From positions 1 through 64,000 of the forward strand of contig JAKFVT010000026.1 of NCBI GenBank assembly GCA_021732005.1: a stretch of 64,000 bases of DNA, given 5' to 3'. Source of the stretch: Mycobacterium sp. (lineage in GTDB: Bacteria > Actinomycetota > Actinomycetes > Mycobacteriales > Mycobacteriaceae). Of the stretch, positions 43,866 through 53,706 are shown piece by piece. The notes under the pieces were generated by a model. It did no database searches and was not told where the DNA came from. It saw nothing but the letters and a program-made list of their open reading frames with translations. The translations under genes and the position numbers were made by a program. Every line of letters begins with the position of its first letter. Position 1 is the stretch's first letter.

Positions 43866-45586
43866 CAGAACAGGAAGTAGCGCTGCGCCATCGGCAGTTC
43901 GGTGGCCGGTTGCTCGGCCCACACCTCGCCGTCGATGCGGACGGTGAACGTGTCGGGATCGACCTCGATGCGGGGCTGCGCATTGTTGAGCGGCATCTGC
44001 GCCTTGCCGATGGCACGAACATTGCCGACCGCCACCAGCTTTCGGTTGACCGCGATCCGGTCGGCCAGCCCGTCCTCGATGGCCTGCGGGGCGACGAAGT
44101 GCACCGACGTGGCGGCCGCGGCCGCCGGTGCGGCACCGAACATCGGGCGCGGCAGCACCGGCTGCGGAGTCGGGATGGAGGCGTTGGCGTCGCCCATCGC
44201 CGCCCAGGCGATCATGCCGCCCTTGAGCACCGCGTGCGGGCGCACCCCGAAGAACGCCGGCTCCCACAGCACCAGATCGGCCAGCTTCCCGACCTCGACC
44301 GAGCCGACCTCGTGGTCGATGCCGGTGGCCAGCGCCGGGCAGATCGTGTACTTCGCGATGTAGCGGCGCACCCGGTTGTTGTCCGCTGCACCATCACCGT
44401 CGAGTGCGCCGCGTCGGCGCTTCATCACATGGGCGGTCTGCCAGGTGCGCAGCACCACCTCGCCGATGCGGCCCATCGCCTGGGAGTCGCTGCCGATCAT
44501 CGAGATGGCACCGAGGTCGTGCAGCAGATCTTCGGCGGCGATGGTCGACGGCCGGATACGGCTCTCGGCGAACGCGAGATCCTCAGGGACGCTGGGGTTC
44601 AGGTGATGGCAGACCATCAGCATGTCGAGGTGTTCGTCGAGGGTATTGACCGTGTGCGGCCGGGTCGGGTTGGTGGAGCTCGGCAGCACGTTCGGATAGG
44701 CCGCGACGGTGATGATGTCGGGTGCGTGGCCGCCGCCGGCGCCCTCGGTGTGATACGCGTGGATGTTGCGGCCCTTGATCGCCGCCAGGGTGTCCTCGAC
44801 GAAGCCGGCTTCGTTGAGCGTGTCGGTGTGGATGTTGACCTGAACCCCGGCGGCCTCGGCCACCGTCAGGCAGGCATCGATCGCGGCAGGCGTGGTGCCC
44901 CAGTCCTCGTGCAGCTTGAAACCCGCTGCACCCGAACGCAACTGCTCCCACATCGCCTCGTGGCTGACGGTGTTGCCCTTGCCCAGCAGCGCGATGTTGA
45001 GCGGCCAGTGGTCCAGCGACTCCAGCATGCGGGCCAGATGCCAGGCGCCCGGGGTCACCGTGGTGGCCTTCGACCCCTCCGCGGGACCGGTGCCGCCCGC
45101 CACGATCGTGGTGATGCCGCTGCCGATGGCCTCGTCCATGATCTGCGGGCAGATCAGGTGGACGTGACAGTCGATCGCCCCGGCGGTGACGATGCGCCCG
45201 TTGCCTGCGATGATCTCCGTCGACGGACCGACCACCAGATCGGGGTGCACACCGGACATGATGTCCGGGTTGCCGGCCTTGCCGATGGCGACGATGCGGC
45301 CGTCACGAATCCCGATGTCGGCCTTGATGATTCCCCAGTAGTCGATGATCACCGCACCGGTGATCACGGTGTCCGGCGCGCCATCGGCGCGGGTGGCGCG
45401 GCCTTGACCCATCGACTCACGCAGCACCTTGCCCCCGCCGAACACCGCCTCGTCGCCGGCCAGGCCGGGGCCGCCGCTGCGATCCTCGGTGATCTCGATG
45501 AGAAGGTCGGTGTCGGCCAGGCGGATCCGGTCACCGGTGGTGGGCCCGAACAGTGCGGCGTAGCGGGCCCGGGACAGCCCGGTCAT
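43865..45586 (-). CDS. ureC: urease alpha (catalytic) subunit UreC
   Basis: A 573-residue subunit that hydrolyses urea to ammonia and carbamate at a dinuclear nickel site. Ligands lie in [10 protein letters not shown] (H141, H143), the carbamylated lysine K224 in [10 protein letters not shown]252 in NIHTDT and H278 in [15 protein letters not shown]. The flap [16 protein letters not shown] carries the usual Cys. ATG 45586 matches the start of other mycobacterial UreC; a TTG at 45607 adds seven residues and lacks support. It lies 34 bp after ureB and overlaps ureF by one base. Confidence 0.98.
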   Translation of the reverse strand: MTGLSRARYAALFGPTTGDRIRLADTDLLIEITEDRSGGPGLAGDEAVFGGGKVLRESMGQGRATRADGAPDTVITGAVIIDYWGIIKADIGIRDGRIVAIGKAGNPDIMSGVHPDLVVGPSTEIIAGNGRIVTAGAIDCHVHLICPQIMDEAIGSGITTIVAGGTGPAEGSKATTVTPGAWHLARMLESLDHWPLNIALLGKGNTVSHEAMWEQLRSGAAGFKLHEDWGTTPAAIDACLTVAEAAGVQVNIHTDTLNEAGFVEDTLAAIKGRNIHAYHTEGAGGGHAPDIITVAAYPNVLPSSTNPTRPHTVNTLDEHLDMLMVCHHLNPSVPEDLAFAESRIRPSTIAAEDLLHDLGAISMIGSDSQAMGRIGEVVLRTWQTAHVMKRRRGALDGDGAADNNRVRRYIAKYTICPALATGIDHEVGSVEVGKLADLVLWEPAFFGVRPHAVLKGGMIAWAAMGDANASIPTPQPVLPRPMFGAAPAAAAATSVHFVAPQAIEDGLADRIAVNRKLVAVGNVRAIGKAQMPLNNAQPRIEVDPDTFTVRIDGEVWAEQPATELPMAQRYFLF

Positions 45587-45620
45587 CGATCTACTCTCTT
45601 CGCGCAAGCGCTCATCGGCG

Positions 45621-45926
45621 TCACAACTTTCCGGGTGGGGCGAGGCTCAGTCCGTGAACCTCACGCGAGCCGGCCAGCGGCACCAGCTGAACTCGCTGCG
45701 CCACACCGGGTTCGAAGCGAACAGCGGTCCCCGCCGGGATGTCGAACCGGTGCCCGTGCGCGGCGGCTCGGTCGAAGGACAGCGCGGCGTTCGCCTGGGG
45801 CAGGTGAACGTGACTGCCGACCTGCACCGGCCGGTCGCCGGTGTTGACGATCTCCAGCTCGATCCGCGCGGCACCGGCGTTGATCTCGATGTCACCGTCG
45901 CCGAGGAAAACCTCACCGGGAATCAT
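45621..45926 (-). CDS. ureB: urease beta subunit UreB
   Basis: A 101-residue structural subunit. It begins [19 protein letters not shown] and carries [39 protein letters not shown], the conserved core. ATG 45926 has GGAGG five nt upstream and matches the start of M. tuberculosis UreB; a GTG seven codons upstream is possible but lacks such a site. It lies 17 bp after ureA in the ureABCFGD operon. Confidence 0.96.
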   Translation of the reverse strand: MIPGEVFLGDGDIEINAGAARIELEIVNTGDRPVQVGSHVHLPQANAALSFDRAAAHGHRFDIPAGTAVRFEPGVAQRVQLVPLAGSREVHGLSLAPPGKL

Positions 45927-45943
45927 GGTGTCCTCCGTCAGAC

Positions 45944-46246
45944 TCACGGGATCGGGTGGTGGACGGTGACCAGCTTGGTGCCGTCCGGGAAGGTGGCTTC
46001 GACCTGCACGTCGTGCAGCATCTCGGGCACACCCTCCATCACGTCGTCGCGTCCCAGCACGTCACGCCCGGTGACCATCAGCTCGGCCACCGTGCGACCG
46101 TCGCGGGCGCCTTCCAGTACGTGATCGGTGATCAGCGCGACCGCTTCGGGGTAGTTGAGCTTCAGCCCGCGCGCCTGTCTGCGCCGGGCGAGGTCGGCGG
46201 CATAGGACAGCAGCAACCGGTCGGTTTCGTGCGGTGTCAGTTGCAT
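45944..46246 (-). CDS. ureA: urease gamma subunit UreA
   Basis: A 100-residue subunit, exactly the length of mycobacterial UreA. It opens [39 protein letters not shown] and has [13 protein letters not shown] and [35 protein letters not shown]. It is the first gene of the urease operon. Transcription may start within the 52-bp gap after the thioesterase gene or further upstream; CAGGAT, 8 nt before ATG, is a possible -10. Confidence 0.97.
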   Translation of the reverse strand: MQLTPHETDRLLLSYAADLARRRQARGLKLNYPEAVALITDHVLEGARDGRTVAELMVTGRDVLGRDDVMEGVPEMLHDVQVEATFPDGTKLVTVHHPIP

Positions 46247-46298
46247 AGTGCGCGATCCTGCCACGCCCACACGGGATCAGCAGGGCGGGCGAGGCCGC

Positions 46299-46718
46299 TC
46301 AGGCCTCGGGCTCGAGGTTCTGCAGGCGCACCTGTCCGCGGGCGACGAGGCGGTCCTTGTCGTCGCGGATGGTCACCAGCCACAGCTGCTGGCGACGGCC
46401 GCGGTGCACGGGCTCGGTCACCCCGTACACGGTGCCGCCGGAGATCGCCCGCAGGAAGTCGGTGTTGTTGTTGACGCCGACGACGTTGCCGCCGCCGTTG
46501 GCGGACAGCCACACGAACGCCGATGTGCTGGCCATCGATTCGATCATCGAGCACCACACCCCACCGTGGACGATGCCCATCGGTTGCAGGAGTTTGGGCT
46601 GCACGTCCAACTGCGCCTTGGCGCCGTCGACGGTCAGTTCGGTGAACACCAGCCCGAGTTCGTTGTCGAACGGGGCGGAGAAAGCGATCTGTTCGCTCGG
46701 CGACTGCTCTGATTGCAC
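46299..46718 (-). CDS. hotdog-fold thioesterase (Rv1847-like)
   Basis: A 139-residue single hotdog domain. It has APFDNELGLVFTELTVDG, PMGIVHGGVWCSMIESMASTSAFVWLS with the HGG motif, and VGVNNNTDFLRAISGGTVYGVTEPVHRGRRQQLWLVTIRDD, all shared with recalled Rv1847. It may hydrolyse an aromatic acyl-CoA such as a menaquinone or siderophore precursor; the substrate is unknown. GTG 46718 is taken because it aligns with Rv1847. The mrsI small RNA and terminator lie just upstream, and the urease operon follows after 52 bp. Confidence 0.85.
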   Translation of the reverse strand: MQSEQSPSEQIAFSAPFDNELGLVFTELTVDGAKAQLDVQPKLLQPMGIVHGGVWCSMIESMASTSAFVWLSANGGGNVVGVNNNTDFLRAISGGTVYGVTEPVHRGRRQQLWLVTIRDDKDRLVARGQVRLQNLEPEA

Positions 46719-46749
46719 GCATCTGTGTCTACACCAGCCGGGCCGAGAC

Positions 46750-46848
46750 GAGGGACGGGCCCCGCGTGTGAACGCGGGGCCCGTCCTCGGCATGGACCGG
46801 GGGTTTCTGCAGCCCTCAGAAACTCCGGCTCGGTCCGTTGGTCTGGTC
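46750..46848 (-). ncRNA. mrsI: MrsI iron-responsive small RNA
   Basis: An approximately 100-nt RNA predicted from promoter to terminator. The -35 TTGTAA (46882-46877), a 17-nt spacer and the -10 TAGTCT (46859-46854) put the start near 46848. The RNA folds a 5' hairpin with outer GGACCG/CGGTCC and inner GTTTCTG/CAGAAAC stems, loop AGGGCTG, then a 13-bp GC-rich terminator. An IdeR box covers the -10. Position and direction agree with ncRv11846 (MrsI), found beside Rv1847 in M. tuberculosis, where it acts in iron sparing. Exact ends are inferred; I have not aligned it with the known RNA. Confidence 0.75.
46754..46785 (-). terminator. mrsI terminator hairpin
   Basis: GACGGGCCCCGCG (46754-46766) and CGCGGGGCCCGTC (46773-46785) form a perfect 13-bp stem with a 6-nt loop. 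It also shields the thioesterase gene from upstream reading. Confidence 0.8.
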
Positions 46849-46856
46849 TTCACAGA

Positions 46857-46875
46857 CTAGGCAAGCCTTGCCTAA
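46857..46875. promoter_or_regulatory. IdeR iron box at the mrsI promoter
   Basis: CTAGGCAAGCCTTGCCTAA is a 19-bp near-perfect palindrome that fits the IdeR consensus (TTAGGTTAGSCTAACCTAA type). It fills the spacer and overlaps the -10 of mrsI, the arrangement for repression when iron is plentiful. Confidence 0.8.
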
Positions 46876-46885
46876 GTTACAAGAC

Positions 46886-47602
46886 CTACCCCGTGCGGCG
46901 CAGCGCCCGGACCGGCAGCCCGAATCCGCTCAGCGCGTCGAGCACCGCCTGGCCGCGCCGCATGCAGGTGACTTCGCCGGTGCCGGTGAGCATCGGCACC
47001 TGGGTTGCGGTGATGACCACTGCTGACCCGACCATCTGCCACATGGCCGCCGGCGTGAGCGAACCGCGGCTCAGGTGGTGGAGGCCGTCGAATATGGGCT
47101 CCAGCGAGCGATGGCAGCGGTGCGCGGTCCAGGTGGCCAGCGCGAGCTCGTTGGGCAGCCGGACCACGCCGGTGGTCGCGGGATCGTCGGGCAGCACCCG
47201 AAGCGTAGGGTCCACGACGGCGGCCCAATCGATCGATCCCTCGGAATCGATGTGCATCCAGAGATTTCCCGGCCCGGCATCCCAGGCCCGCCCCTCGAGG
47301 ACGAACAGGGTGACCGCCCGGCCCAGAACCGCGTGGGTGAACGTGGCCGCGAGCTGCTGGGCGGCGGCCCGCCGGTCCCCCAGCTCGTCGGCCACCGACT
47401 CGAACATGGCAGCCAGCCGCCCGGAGGTCACCGAATCCAGCGGCCACCAGCGGCGGCGGGACACATCGGCCATCACCGCCACCCCGTGGACCCGGGGCGA
47501 CTCCGGGCTCAGGTCGCGCAATCGGCGGCTGGATTCGTGCAACGGCAGGACCCGGCGAATGGTCATCCCGTCGATCAACGGGTCAAGCACGGCTGCGGTC
47601 AC
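46886..47602 (-). CDS. IdeR-controlled FhuF-like iron-uptake protein
   Basis: A 238-residue protein that weakly resembles ferric reductases of the FhuF/siderophore reductase family (a region reading GSLTPAAMWQMVGSAVVITATQVPMLTGTGEVTCMRRG). The C-terminal CC-x10-CxxC motif that binds the 2Fe-2S cluster in FhuF is absent. The N-terminal half reads DLSPESPRVHGVAVMADVSRRRWWPLDSVTSG. GTG 47602 has AGGAGG upstream. A strong IdeR box lies immediately upstream, so iron repression is likely. It may handle siderophore iron by a different mechanism. The name is provisional; function unknown. Confidence 0.6.
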   Translation of the reverse strand: MTAAVLDPLIDGMTIRRVLPLHESSRRLRDLSPESPRVHGVAVMADVSRRRWWPLDSVTSGRLAAMFESVADELGDRRAAAQQLAATFTHAVLGRAVTLFVLEGRAWDAGPGNLWMHIDSEGSIDWAAVVDPTLRVLPDDPATTGVVRLPNELALATWTAHRCHRSLEPIFDGLHHLSRGSLTPAAMWQMVGSAVVITATQVPMLTGTGEVTCMRRGQAVLDALSGFGLPVRALRRTG

Positions 47603-47616
47603 GACACCTCCTCATC

Positions 47617-47640
47617 TATGGTTAGGTAAGCCTAACCATA
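47617..47640. promoter_or_regulatory. IdeR iron box upstream of the FhuF-like gene
   Basis: A perfect 10-bp inverted repeat (arms 47617-47626 and 47631-47640, central TAAG) contains TTAGGTAAGCCTAACC, a very good IdeR box. It lies 15-38 bp upstream of GTG 47602. Confidence 0.85.
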
Positions 47641-47842
47641 AGAAGGGATGGCAAGCCTGTGTGGCTACTGTGAGTGCCGTCACAACTCTGGCCGTTTTTT
47701 GCCGGGTGGCCTGCACCGACCCGGCCGCCGACGGCCCCGCGGGAACACCACCGTCCGGAGCGGAGTTGATCGACTTGTTGGATACGACGCGCGGTAGTAA
47801 TCGGGAGTACTCTGATTTGACTGCCTACGGAGATGAACGGAA

Positions 47843-48259
47843 ATGGCCAAGTTGACTCGTCTCGGCGAACTTGAACGCGCGGTGATGGACCACTTGTGGG
47901 CCGCTGGTGAGCCGTTGACGGTTCGTCAGGTCCACGAGGCGCTCTGTACCGAACGGGACCTGGCCTACACCACGGTGATGACCGTCCTGCAGCGCCTCGC
48001 CCGCAAGAATCTGGTCTCCCAGATCCGGGATGACCGCGCCCACCAGTACGCACCGGTCCACGGCCGCGACGAACTGGTCGCCGGCCTGATGGTCGACGCG
48101 CTGGATCAGGCCTCCGACTCCGGCGGCCGGCAGGCCGCCCTGGTGCACTTCGTCGAGCGGGTGGGCGTCGACGAGGCGGACGCATTGCGGCGCGCCTTGG
48201 CGGAATTGGAGTCCAAGCACCGTTCCACCTGGCCCGCTGGCGGCATGCCCAGCGCCTGA
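47843..48259 (+). CDS. blaI: BlaI/MecI-type transcriptional repressor
   Basis: A 138-residue winged-helix repressor, homologue of Rv1846c. LTRLGELERAVMDHLWAAGEPLTVRQVHEAL is helix 1 and 2, and AYTTVMTVLQRLARKNLVSQIRDDRAHQYAPV the recognition helix and wing. The C-terminal helices give dimerisation. BlaI is cleaved or released when the partner protease senses beta-lactam. GGAG precedes the ATG by about 10 nt. It is followed after 14 bp by an M56 protease gene. A GAGTACTC dyad 30 bp upstream may be an autoregulatory site. The 240 bp before the gene hold only the IdeR box and this region. Confidence 0.93.
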   Translation: MAKLTRLGELERAVMDHLWAAGEPLTVRQVHEALCTERDLAYTTVMTVLQRLARKNLVSQIRDDRAHQYAPVHGRDELVAGLMVDALDQASDSGGRQAALVHFVERVGVDEADALRRALAELESKHRSTWPAGGMPSA

Positions 48260-48273
48260 GGGACAATTTCAGC

Positions 48274-49200
48274 GTGTCCGCGCTGGCCTTCACCTTCCTC
48301 GCCTTGATGCTGGTCGGTCCTGTGCCTGCGCTGCTGGCCCGGGCCTCATGGCCGATGCGCGCGCCGCGGGCCGCGATCGTTCTCTGGCAGTCGATTGCGG
48401 TGGCCGCGGTGCTCTCCGCATTCAGCGCCGGACTGGCCATCGCCAGCCGGCTGTTCGCCCCCGGCCCGGACGGCCGACCCACCGCGACGATCACCAGCGA
48501 GATCGAAGTGCTGGGCTGGCCGCTGTGGTCGGTATACGTCGTGGTCTTCGCGATAACCCTGCTCATCGGCGCCCGGCTGGTGGTCGCGGCGGTACAGGTC
48601 GCCGTCGCCACCCGGCGCCGCCGGGCGCACCACCGGATGGTCGTCGACCTGCTGGGCGACTGCCGGCACGGCATGCACGGGCTGCGGGTGCTCGACGTGT
48701 CCGAACCGCTGGCCTACTGCCTGCCCGGAGTGCGCAGCCGGGTCGTGCTCAGCCAGGGCACCCTGTCGGCGTTGAGCGACACCGAACTCACCGCGATCCT
48801 CAGCCATGAGCGGGCGCATCTGCGGGCCCGCCACGATCTGGTGCTCGAAGCGTTCATCGCCGTGCACACCGCGTTTCCCCGCTTCGTCCGCAGCGGCAGC
48901 GCGCTCACTGCGGTTCGGCTGCTCGTCGAGATGCTCGCCGACGATGCCGCGGTGCGCACTGCCGGGCCCGCTCCGCTGGCCCGCGCCCTGGTCGCCTGCG
49001 CGGCGGCCCGCACCCCGAAGGGTGCGCTGGCCGGTGGCGGCCCGACCACGCTGATCCGGGTGCGCCGGCTGGCCGGCGAGGGAAACAGCCTGGCGCTGTC
49101 GCTGGCCGCCTACGCCACGGCGGCCGCGGTGCTCGTGGTGCCGACGGTCGCGGTAGCGGTGCCGTGGCTGACCGAGCTGCACCGACTATTTCTTTCCTGA
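48274..49200 (+). CDS. BlaR1-like M56 family metalloprotease
   Basis: A 308-residue membrane protein with about four transmembrane segments. The zinc site HERAH (H178, E179, H182) lies in AILSHERAHLRARHDLV. It is homologous to Rv1845c, the partner of BlaI. It has no extracellular penicillin-binding sensor domain, unlike staphylococcal BlaR1, so it may be activated by membrane or other signals. GTG 48274 lies 14 bp after blaI; the genes form an operon. A start at an upstream codon is not supported. Confidence 0.9.
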   Translation: MSALAFTFLALMLVGPVPALLARASWPMRAPRAAIVLWQSIAVAAVLSAFSAGLAIASRLFAPGPDGRPTATITSEIEVLGWPLWSVYVVVFAITLLIGARLVVAAVQVAVATRRRRAHHRMVVDLLGDCRHGMHGLRVLDVSEPLAYCLPGVRSRVVLSQGTLSALSDTELTAILSHERAHLRARHDLVLEAFIAVHTAFPRFVRSGSALTAVRLLVEMLADDAAVRTAGPAPLARALVACAAARTPKGALAGGGPTTLIRVRRLAGEGNSLALSLAAYATAAAVLVVPTVAVAVPWLTELHRLFLS

Positions 49201-49244
49201 ATCTGTTCTGCCACAACAAAATCCACACAATCGAAAGGCGCGAG

Positions 49245-50699
49245 ATGAGCTCACCGCAAACGGACGGTACTGCACAGATCGGTGTTACCGGAATGGCGGT
49301 GATGGGATCGAACATCGCGCGGAACTTCGCCCACCACGGTTATACCGTCGCCTTGCACAACCGGTCGGTAGCCAAGACCGATGCCGTGCTCGCCGAGCAC
49401 GGTTCCGAGGGCAACTTCGTGCGCACCGAGACGATGGCCGAATTCGCCGCCGCGCTGGAGAAGCCGCGCCGCGCGCTGATCATGGTCAAGGCCGGCGACC
49501 CCACCGACGCGGTGATCAACGAGCTCTGCGAGGTCTTCGAGCCGGGCGACATCATCATCGACGGCGGCAACGCGCTCTACACCGACACAATCCGCCGCGA
49601 GAAGGCGGTTCGCGAGCGCGGCCTGCACTTCGTCGGCGCCGGCATTTCCGGCGGTGAGGAAGGCGCGCTGAAGGGTCCGTCGATCATGCCGGGCGGGCCT
49701 GCAGAGTCCTACAAGTCGCTGGGGCCGCTGCTCGAGGAGATCTCCGCGCACGTCGACGGCGTTCCGTGCTGCACCCACATCGGCCCCGACGGTGCCGGCC
49801 ACTTCGTGAAGATGGTGCACAACGGCATCGAGTACTCCGACATGCAGCTCATCGGCGAGGCCTACCAGCTGCTGCGTGACGGGCTCGGCAAGACCGCACC
49901 CGAGATCGCCGAGATCTTCGCGGAGTGGAATAAGGGCGATCTGGACAGCTACCTGATCGAGATCACCGCCGAGGTGCTGCGCCAGACCGACGCCAAGACC
50001 GGCAAGCCGCTGGTCGACGTCATCGTCGACGAGGCCGAGCAGAAGGGCACCGGGCGCTGGACGGTCAAGTCGGCGCTGGACCTCGGGGTGCCGGTGACCG
50101 GTATCGCCGAGGCGGTCTTCGCCCGCGCACTGTCCGGCTCGGTCCCCCAGCGCAAGGCGACGACCGGCCTGGCCTCCGGAAACCTCGGCGAAAAGCCTAG
50201 TGACGCAGCGCAATTCATCGATGACGTCAGCAAGGCGCTCTACGCCTCGAAGATCATCGCCTACGCCCAGGGCTTCAACCAGATCCAGGCCGGCAGCGCC
50301 GAATACAACTGGGACATCACCCTCGGCGACATGGCCACCATCTGGCGCGGCGGCTGCATCATCCGGGCCAAGTTCCTCAACCGGATCAAGGAGGCCTACG
50401 ACGAGAACGCCGAACTGGCCACACTGATCGCCGCACCGTACTTCCGCGAGGCGGTCGAAGCGGGGATCGACAGCTGGCGTCGCGTCGTGGCCAAGGCCAC
50501 CGAGCTGGGCATCCCGGTCCCCGGCTTCGCCTCGGCGCTGTCCTACTACGACGCGTTGCGCACCGAGCGGCTGCCCGCGGCGCTGACCCAGGGCCTGCGC
50601 GACTTCTTCGGCGCGCACACCTACGGCCGGACCGACGCCGACCCGGCCGCCCGATTCCACACCCTGTGGAGCGGTGACCGCAGCGAAGTCGAGGCGTAG
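49245..50699 (+). CDS. gnd: 6-phosphogluconate dehydrogenase (decarboxylating)
   Basis: A 484-residue enzyme of the long, homodimeric type; it makes ribulose 5-phosphate, NADPH and CO2 from 6-phosphogluconate in the pentose phosphate pathway. The coenzyme fold GVTGMAVMGSNIARNFAHHGYTVALHNRS, the substrate region GAGISGGEEGALKGPSIMPGGPAESY and HIGPDGAGHFVKMVHNGIEYSDMQLI with the catalytic Lys are present. It corresponds to Rv1844c gnd1. ATG 49245 follows GAAAGG by about 8 nt; an upstream in-frame ATG overlaps the M56 gene. guaB1 begins 18 bp after the stop. Confidence 0.96.
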   Translation: MSSPQTDGTAQIGVTGMAVMGSNIARNFAHHGYTVALHNRSVAKTDAVLAEHGSEGNFVRTETMAEFAAALEKPRRALIMVKAGDPTDAVINELCEVFEPGDIIIDGGNALYTDTIRREKAVRERGLHFVGAGISGGEEGALKGPSIMPGGPAESYKSLGPLLEEISAHVDGVPCCTHIGPDGAGHFVKMVHNGIEYSDMQLIGEAYQLLRDGLGKTAPEIAEIFAEWNKGDLDSYLIEITAEVLRQTDAKTGKPLVDVIVDEAEQKGTGRWTVKSALDLGVPVTGIAEAVFARALSGSVPQRKATTGLASGNLGEKPSDAAQFIDDVSKALYASKIIAYAQGFNQIQAGSAEYNWDITLGDMATIWRGGCIIRAKFLNRIKEAYDENAELATLIAAPYFREAVEAGIDSWRRVVAKATELGIPVPGFASALSYYDALRTERLPAALTQGLRDFFGAHTYGRTDADPAARFHTLWSGDRSEVEA

Positions 50700-50705
50700 C
50701 GCCGT

Positions 50706-52154
<1,449 letters not shown>

Positions 52155-52219
52155 GCCGGTCACCGTCCGCGAAGCCGCTAACATAGGGATTTGTTCTGCT
52201 CCCCGAGGAAAGGGAACCT

Positions 52220-52348
52220 GTGCCGCAGGCACCCATTGAGGTCCCCGCGGATCGGGCTGCCTGGGGCGAGCGCCCCGCAGACGAGGCCGAGGCCGAACCT
52301 TCTTCTAGCCGGCCGGGCATGTGGCCCGGCTGCCCCACCCGCTCATGA
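52220..52348 (+). CDS. possible 42-residue leader ORF before the CNNM genes
   Basis: GTG 52220 follows GGAAAGGG and opens a 42-codon frame that ends in TGA at 52346-52348, overlapping ATG 52345 of the next gene by ATGA. The product is acidic and proline-rich ([19 protein letters not shown]) and has no recognised domain. Overlap and ribosome site suggest translational coupling with the CNNM gene, which has no good ribosome site of its own. It may be a leader peptide or the true N-terminus displaced by a frameshift; conservation would decide. Confidence 0.4.
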   Translation: MPQAPIEVPADRAAWGERPADEAEAEPSSSRPGMWPGCPTRS

Positions 52349-53706
52349 CCGCCATGTACACCGCGCTGAGCCTGTTGGCGATCGTCGTGCTGACCCTCGG
52401 AACGGCGTTGTTCGTCGCCGCCGAATTCTCGCTGACCGCCCTGGAACGCAGCACCGTCGACGCGAACGCCCGCAGCGGTGACCGCAGCGACCAGAACGTC
52501 GCGAAAGCGCATCGCACGCTGTCCTTCCAGCTGTCCGGCGCCCAGATCGGTATCTCGATCACCACGCTGGCCACCGGCTACCTGGCCGAGCCCGTCCTGG
52601 CCCGGTTGCTCCATCCGGTCCTCGACCTGCTGCATGTGCCGCAGCGGGCGGCCGCCGGGATCTCACTGGCCCTGGCGATCCTGATCGCCACCTCGTTGTC
52701 GATGGTGTTCGGCGAACTGGTGCCCAAGAATCTCGCGGTCGCGCGGCCGGTGCCGACCGCCCGCGCCACGGCCGGATTCCAGCTGATGTTCTCGAAGGTG
52801 ATGACCCCGATCATCAAGCTCACCAACGGCACCGCGAACTGGATCCTGCGGCGGATGGGCATCGAACCGGCCGAGGAACTGCGCTCGGCGCGCTCCCCCG
52901 AGGAACTCGGGTCGCTGGTCCGCAGTTCGGCCGAGCACGGCTCGCTCGACGAAGCTACCGCGGCGCTGGTGAACCGGTCGCTGCAGTTCGGGTCGCGGAT
53001 TGCCGAGGAGTTCATGACGCCGCGCACCGAAATCGAGGCGCTGGACGCCGACAGCACCGTCGCCGACCTGGTCACCGCCTCGGCGAGCACCGGCTTCTCC
53101 CGCTTCCCCATCATCCGCGGCGACCTGGACGAAACGATCGGCCTGGTGCACGTCAAGCAGGTATTCGGCGTGCCCGCGGACGAACGGTCGACCACCCGGC
53201 TGGTGTCGCTGGCGATCCCGGTGCCTACGGTCCCGGCGTCGCTGGACGGCGACGCGCTGATGGCCCAGCTACGCGCCCACGGCCTGCAGACCGCGATGGT
53301 GGTCGACGAATACGGGGGCACCGCGGGCATGGTCACCGTCGAGGACCTGATCGAAGAGATCGTCGGCGACGTCCGCGACGAGCACGACGACTCCACACCC
53401 GACTTCCAGAAGGCAGGGCAGGGCTGGCGGGTGTCGGGGCTGCTGCGCATCGACGAGGTCTCCGAAGCGACCGGATTCCGCGCCCCCGAAGGCGAATACG
53501 AAACGATCGGCGGGCTGGTGCTGGAGAAGCTGGGCCACATTCCCGAGCCCGGCGAATCGGTCGAACTGTCCGCCTTCGACCCGGACGGCCTCTTCGACGA
53601 CCCGGTCCACTGGCGGGCCACCGTCGTCGAGATGGACGGCCGCCGGATCGATCAGCTCGTGCTGACCGAGTTGGGACGCCGCGGCGACACCGGGCGGGAG
53701 CGCTGA
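52345..53706 (+). CDS. CNNM/HlyC-family transporter-like protein with CBS pair (Rv1842c-like)
   Basis: A 453-residue protein. The DUF21 transmembrane domain (about 1-185, with [42 protein letters not shown] and [17 protein letters not shown]) is followed by two CBS domains (about 200-310) and a CorC/HlyC C-terminal domain (about 340-420, [28 protein letters not shown]). Family members transport or sense Mg2+ or other divalent ions. GTG 52321 in the same frame is less likely because ATG 52345 overlaps the upstream short frame. It is one base-overlapped (TGATG) with the next, related gene. Confidence 0.85.
   Translation: MTAMYTALSLLAIVVLTLGTALFVAAEFSLTALERSTVDANARSGDRSDQNVAKAHRTLSFQLSGAQIGISITTLATGYLAEPVLARLLHPVLDLLHVPQRAAAGISLALAILIATSLSMVFGELVPKNLAVARPVPTARATAGFQLMFSKVMTPIIKLTNGTANWILRRMGIEPAEELRSARSPEELGSLVRSSAEHGSLDEATAALVNRSLQFGSRIAEEFMTPRTEIEALDADSTVADLVTASASTGFSRFPIIRGDLDETIGLVHVKQVFGVPADERSTTRLVSLAIPVPTVPASLDGDALMAQLRAHGLQTAMVVDEYGGTAGMVTVEDLIEEIVGDVRDEHDDSTPDFQKAGQGWRVSGLLRIDEVSEATGFRAPEGEYETIGGLVLEKLGHIPEPGESVELSAFDPDGLFDDPVHWRATVVEMDGRRIDQLVLTELGRRGDTGRER

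Noticed and set aside
46719..46853. N-terminal extension of the Rv1847-like thioesterase
   Set aside because: It would translate through the MrsI terminator and adds Arg/Pro-rich residues absent from the family.
47648..47797. 49-codon frame with AGAAGGG upstream in the gap between the FhuF-like gene and blaI
   Set aside because: The product is Arg/Gly-rich with no known features; the ribosome site is next to the IdeR dyad and probably accidental. Conservation would be needed to accept it.
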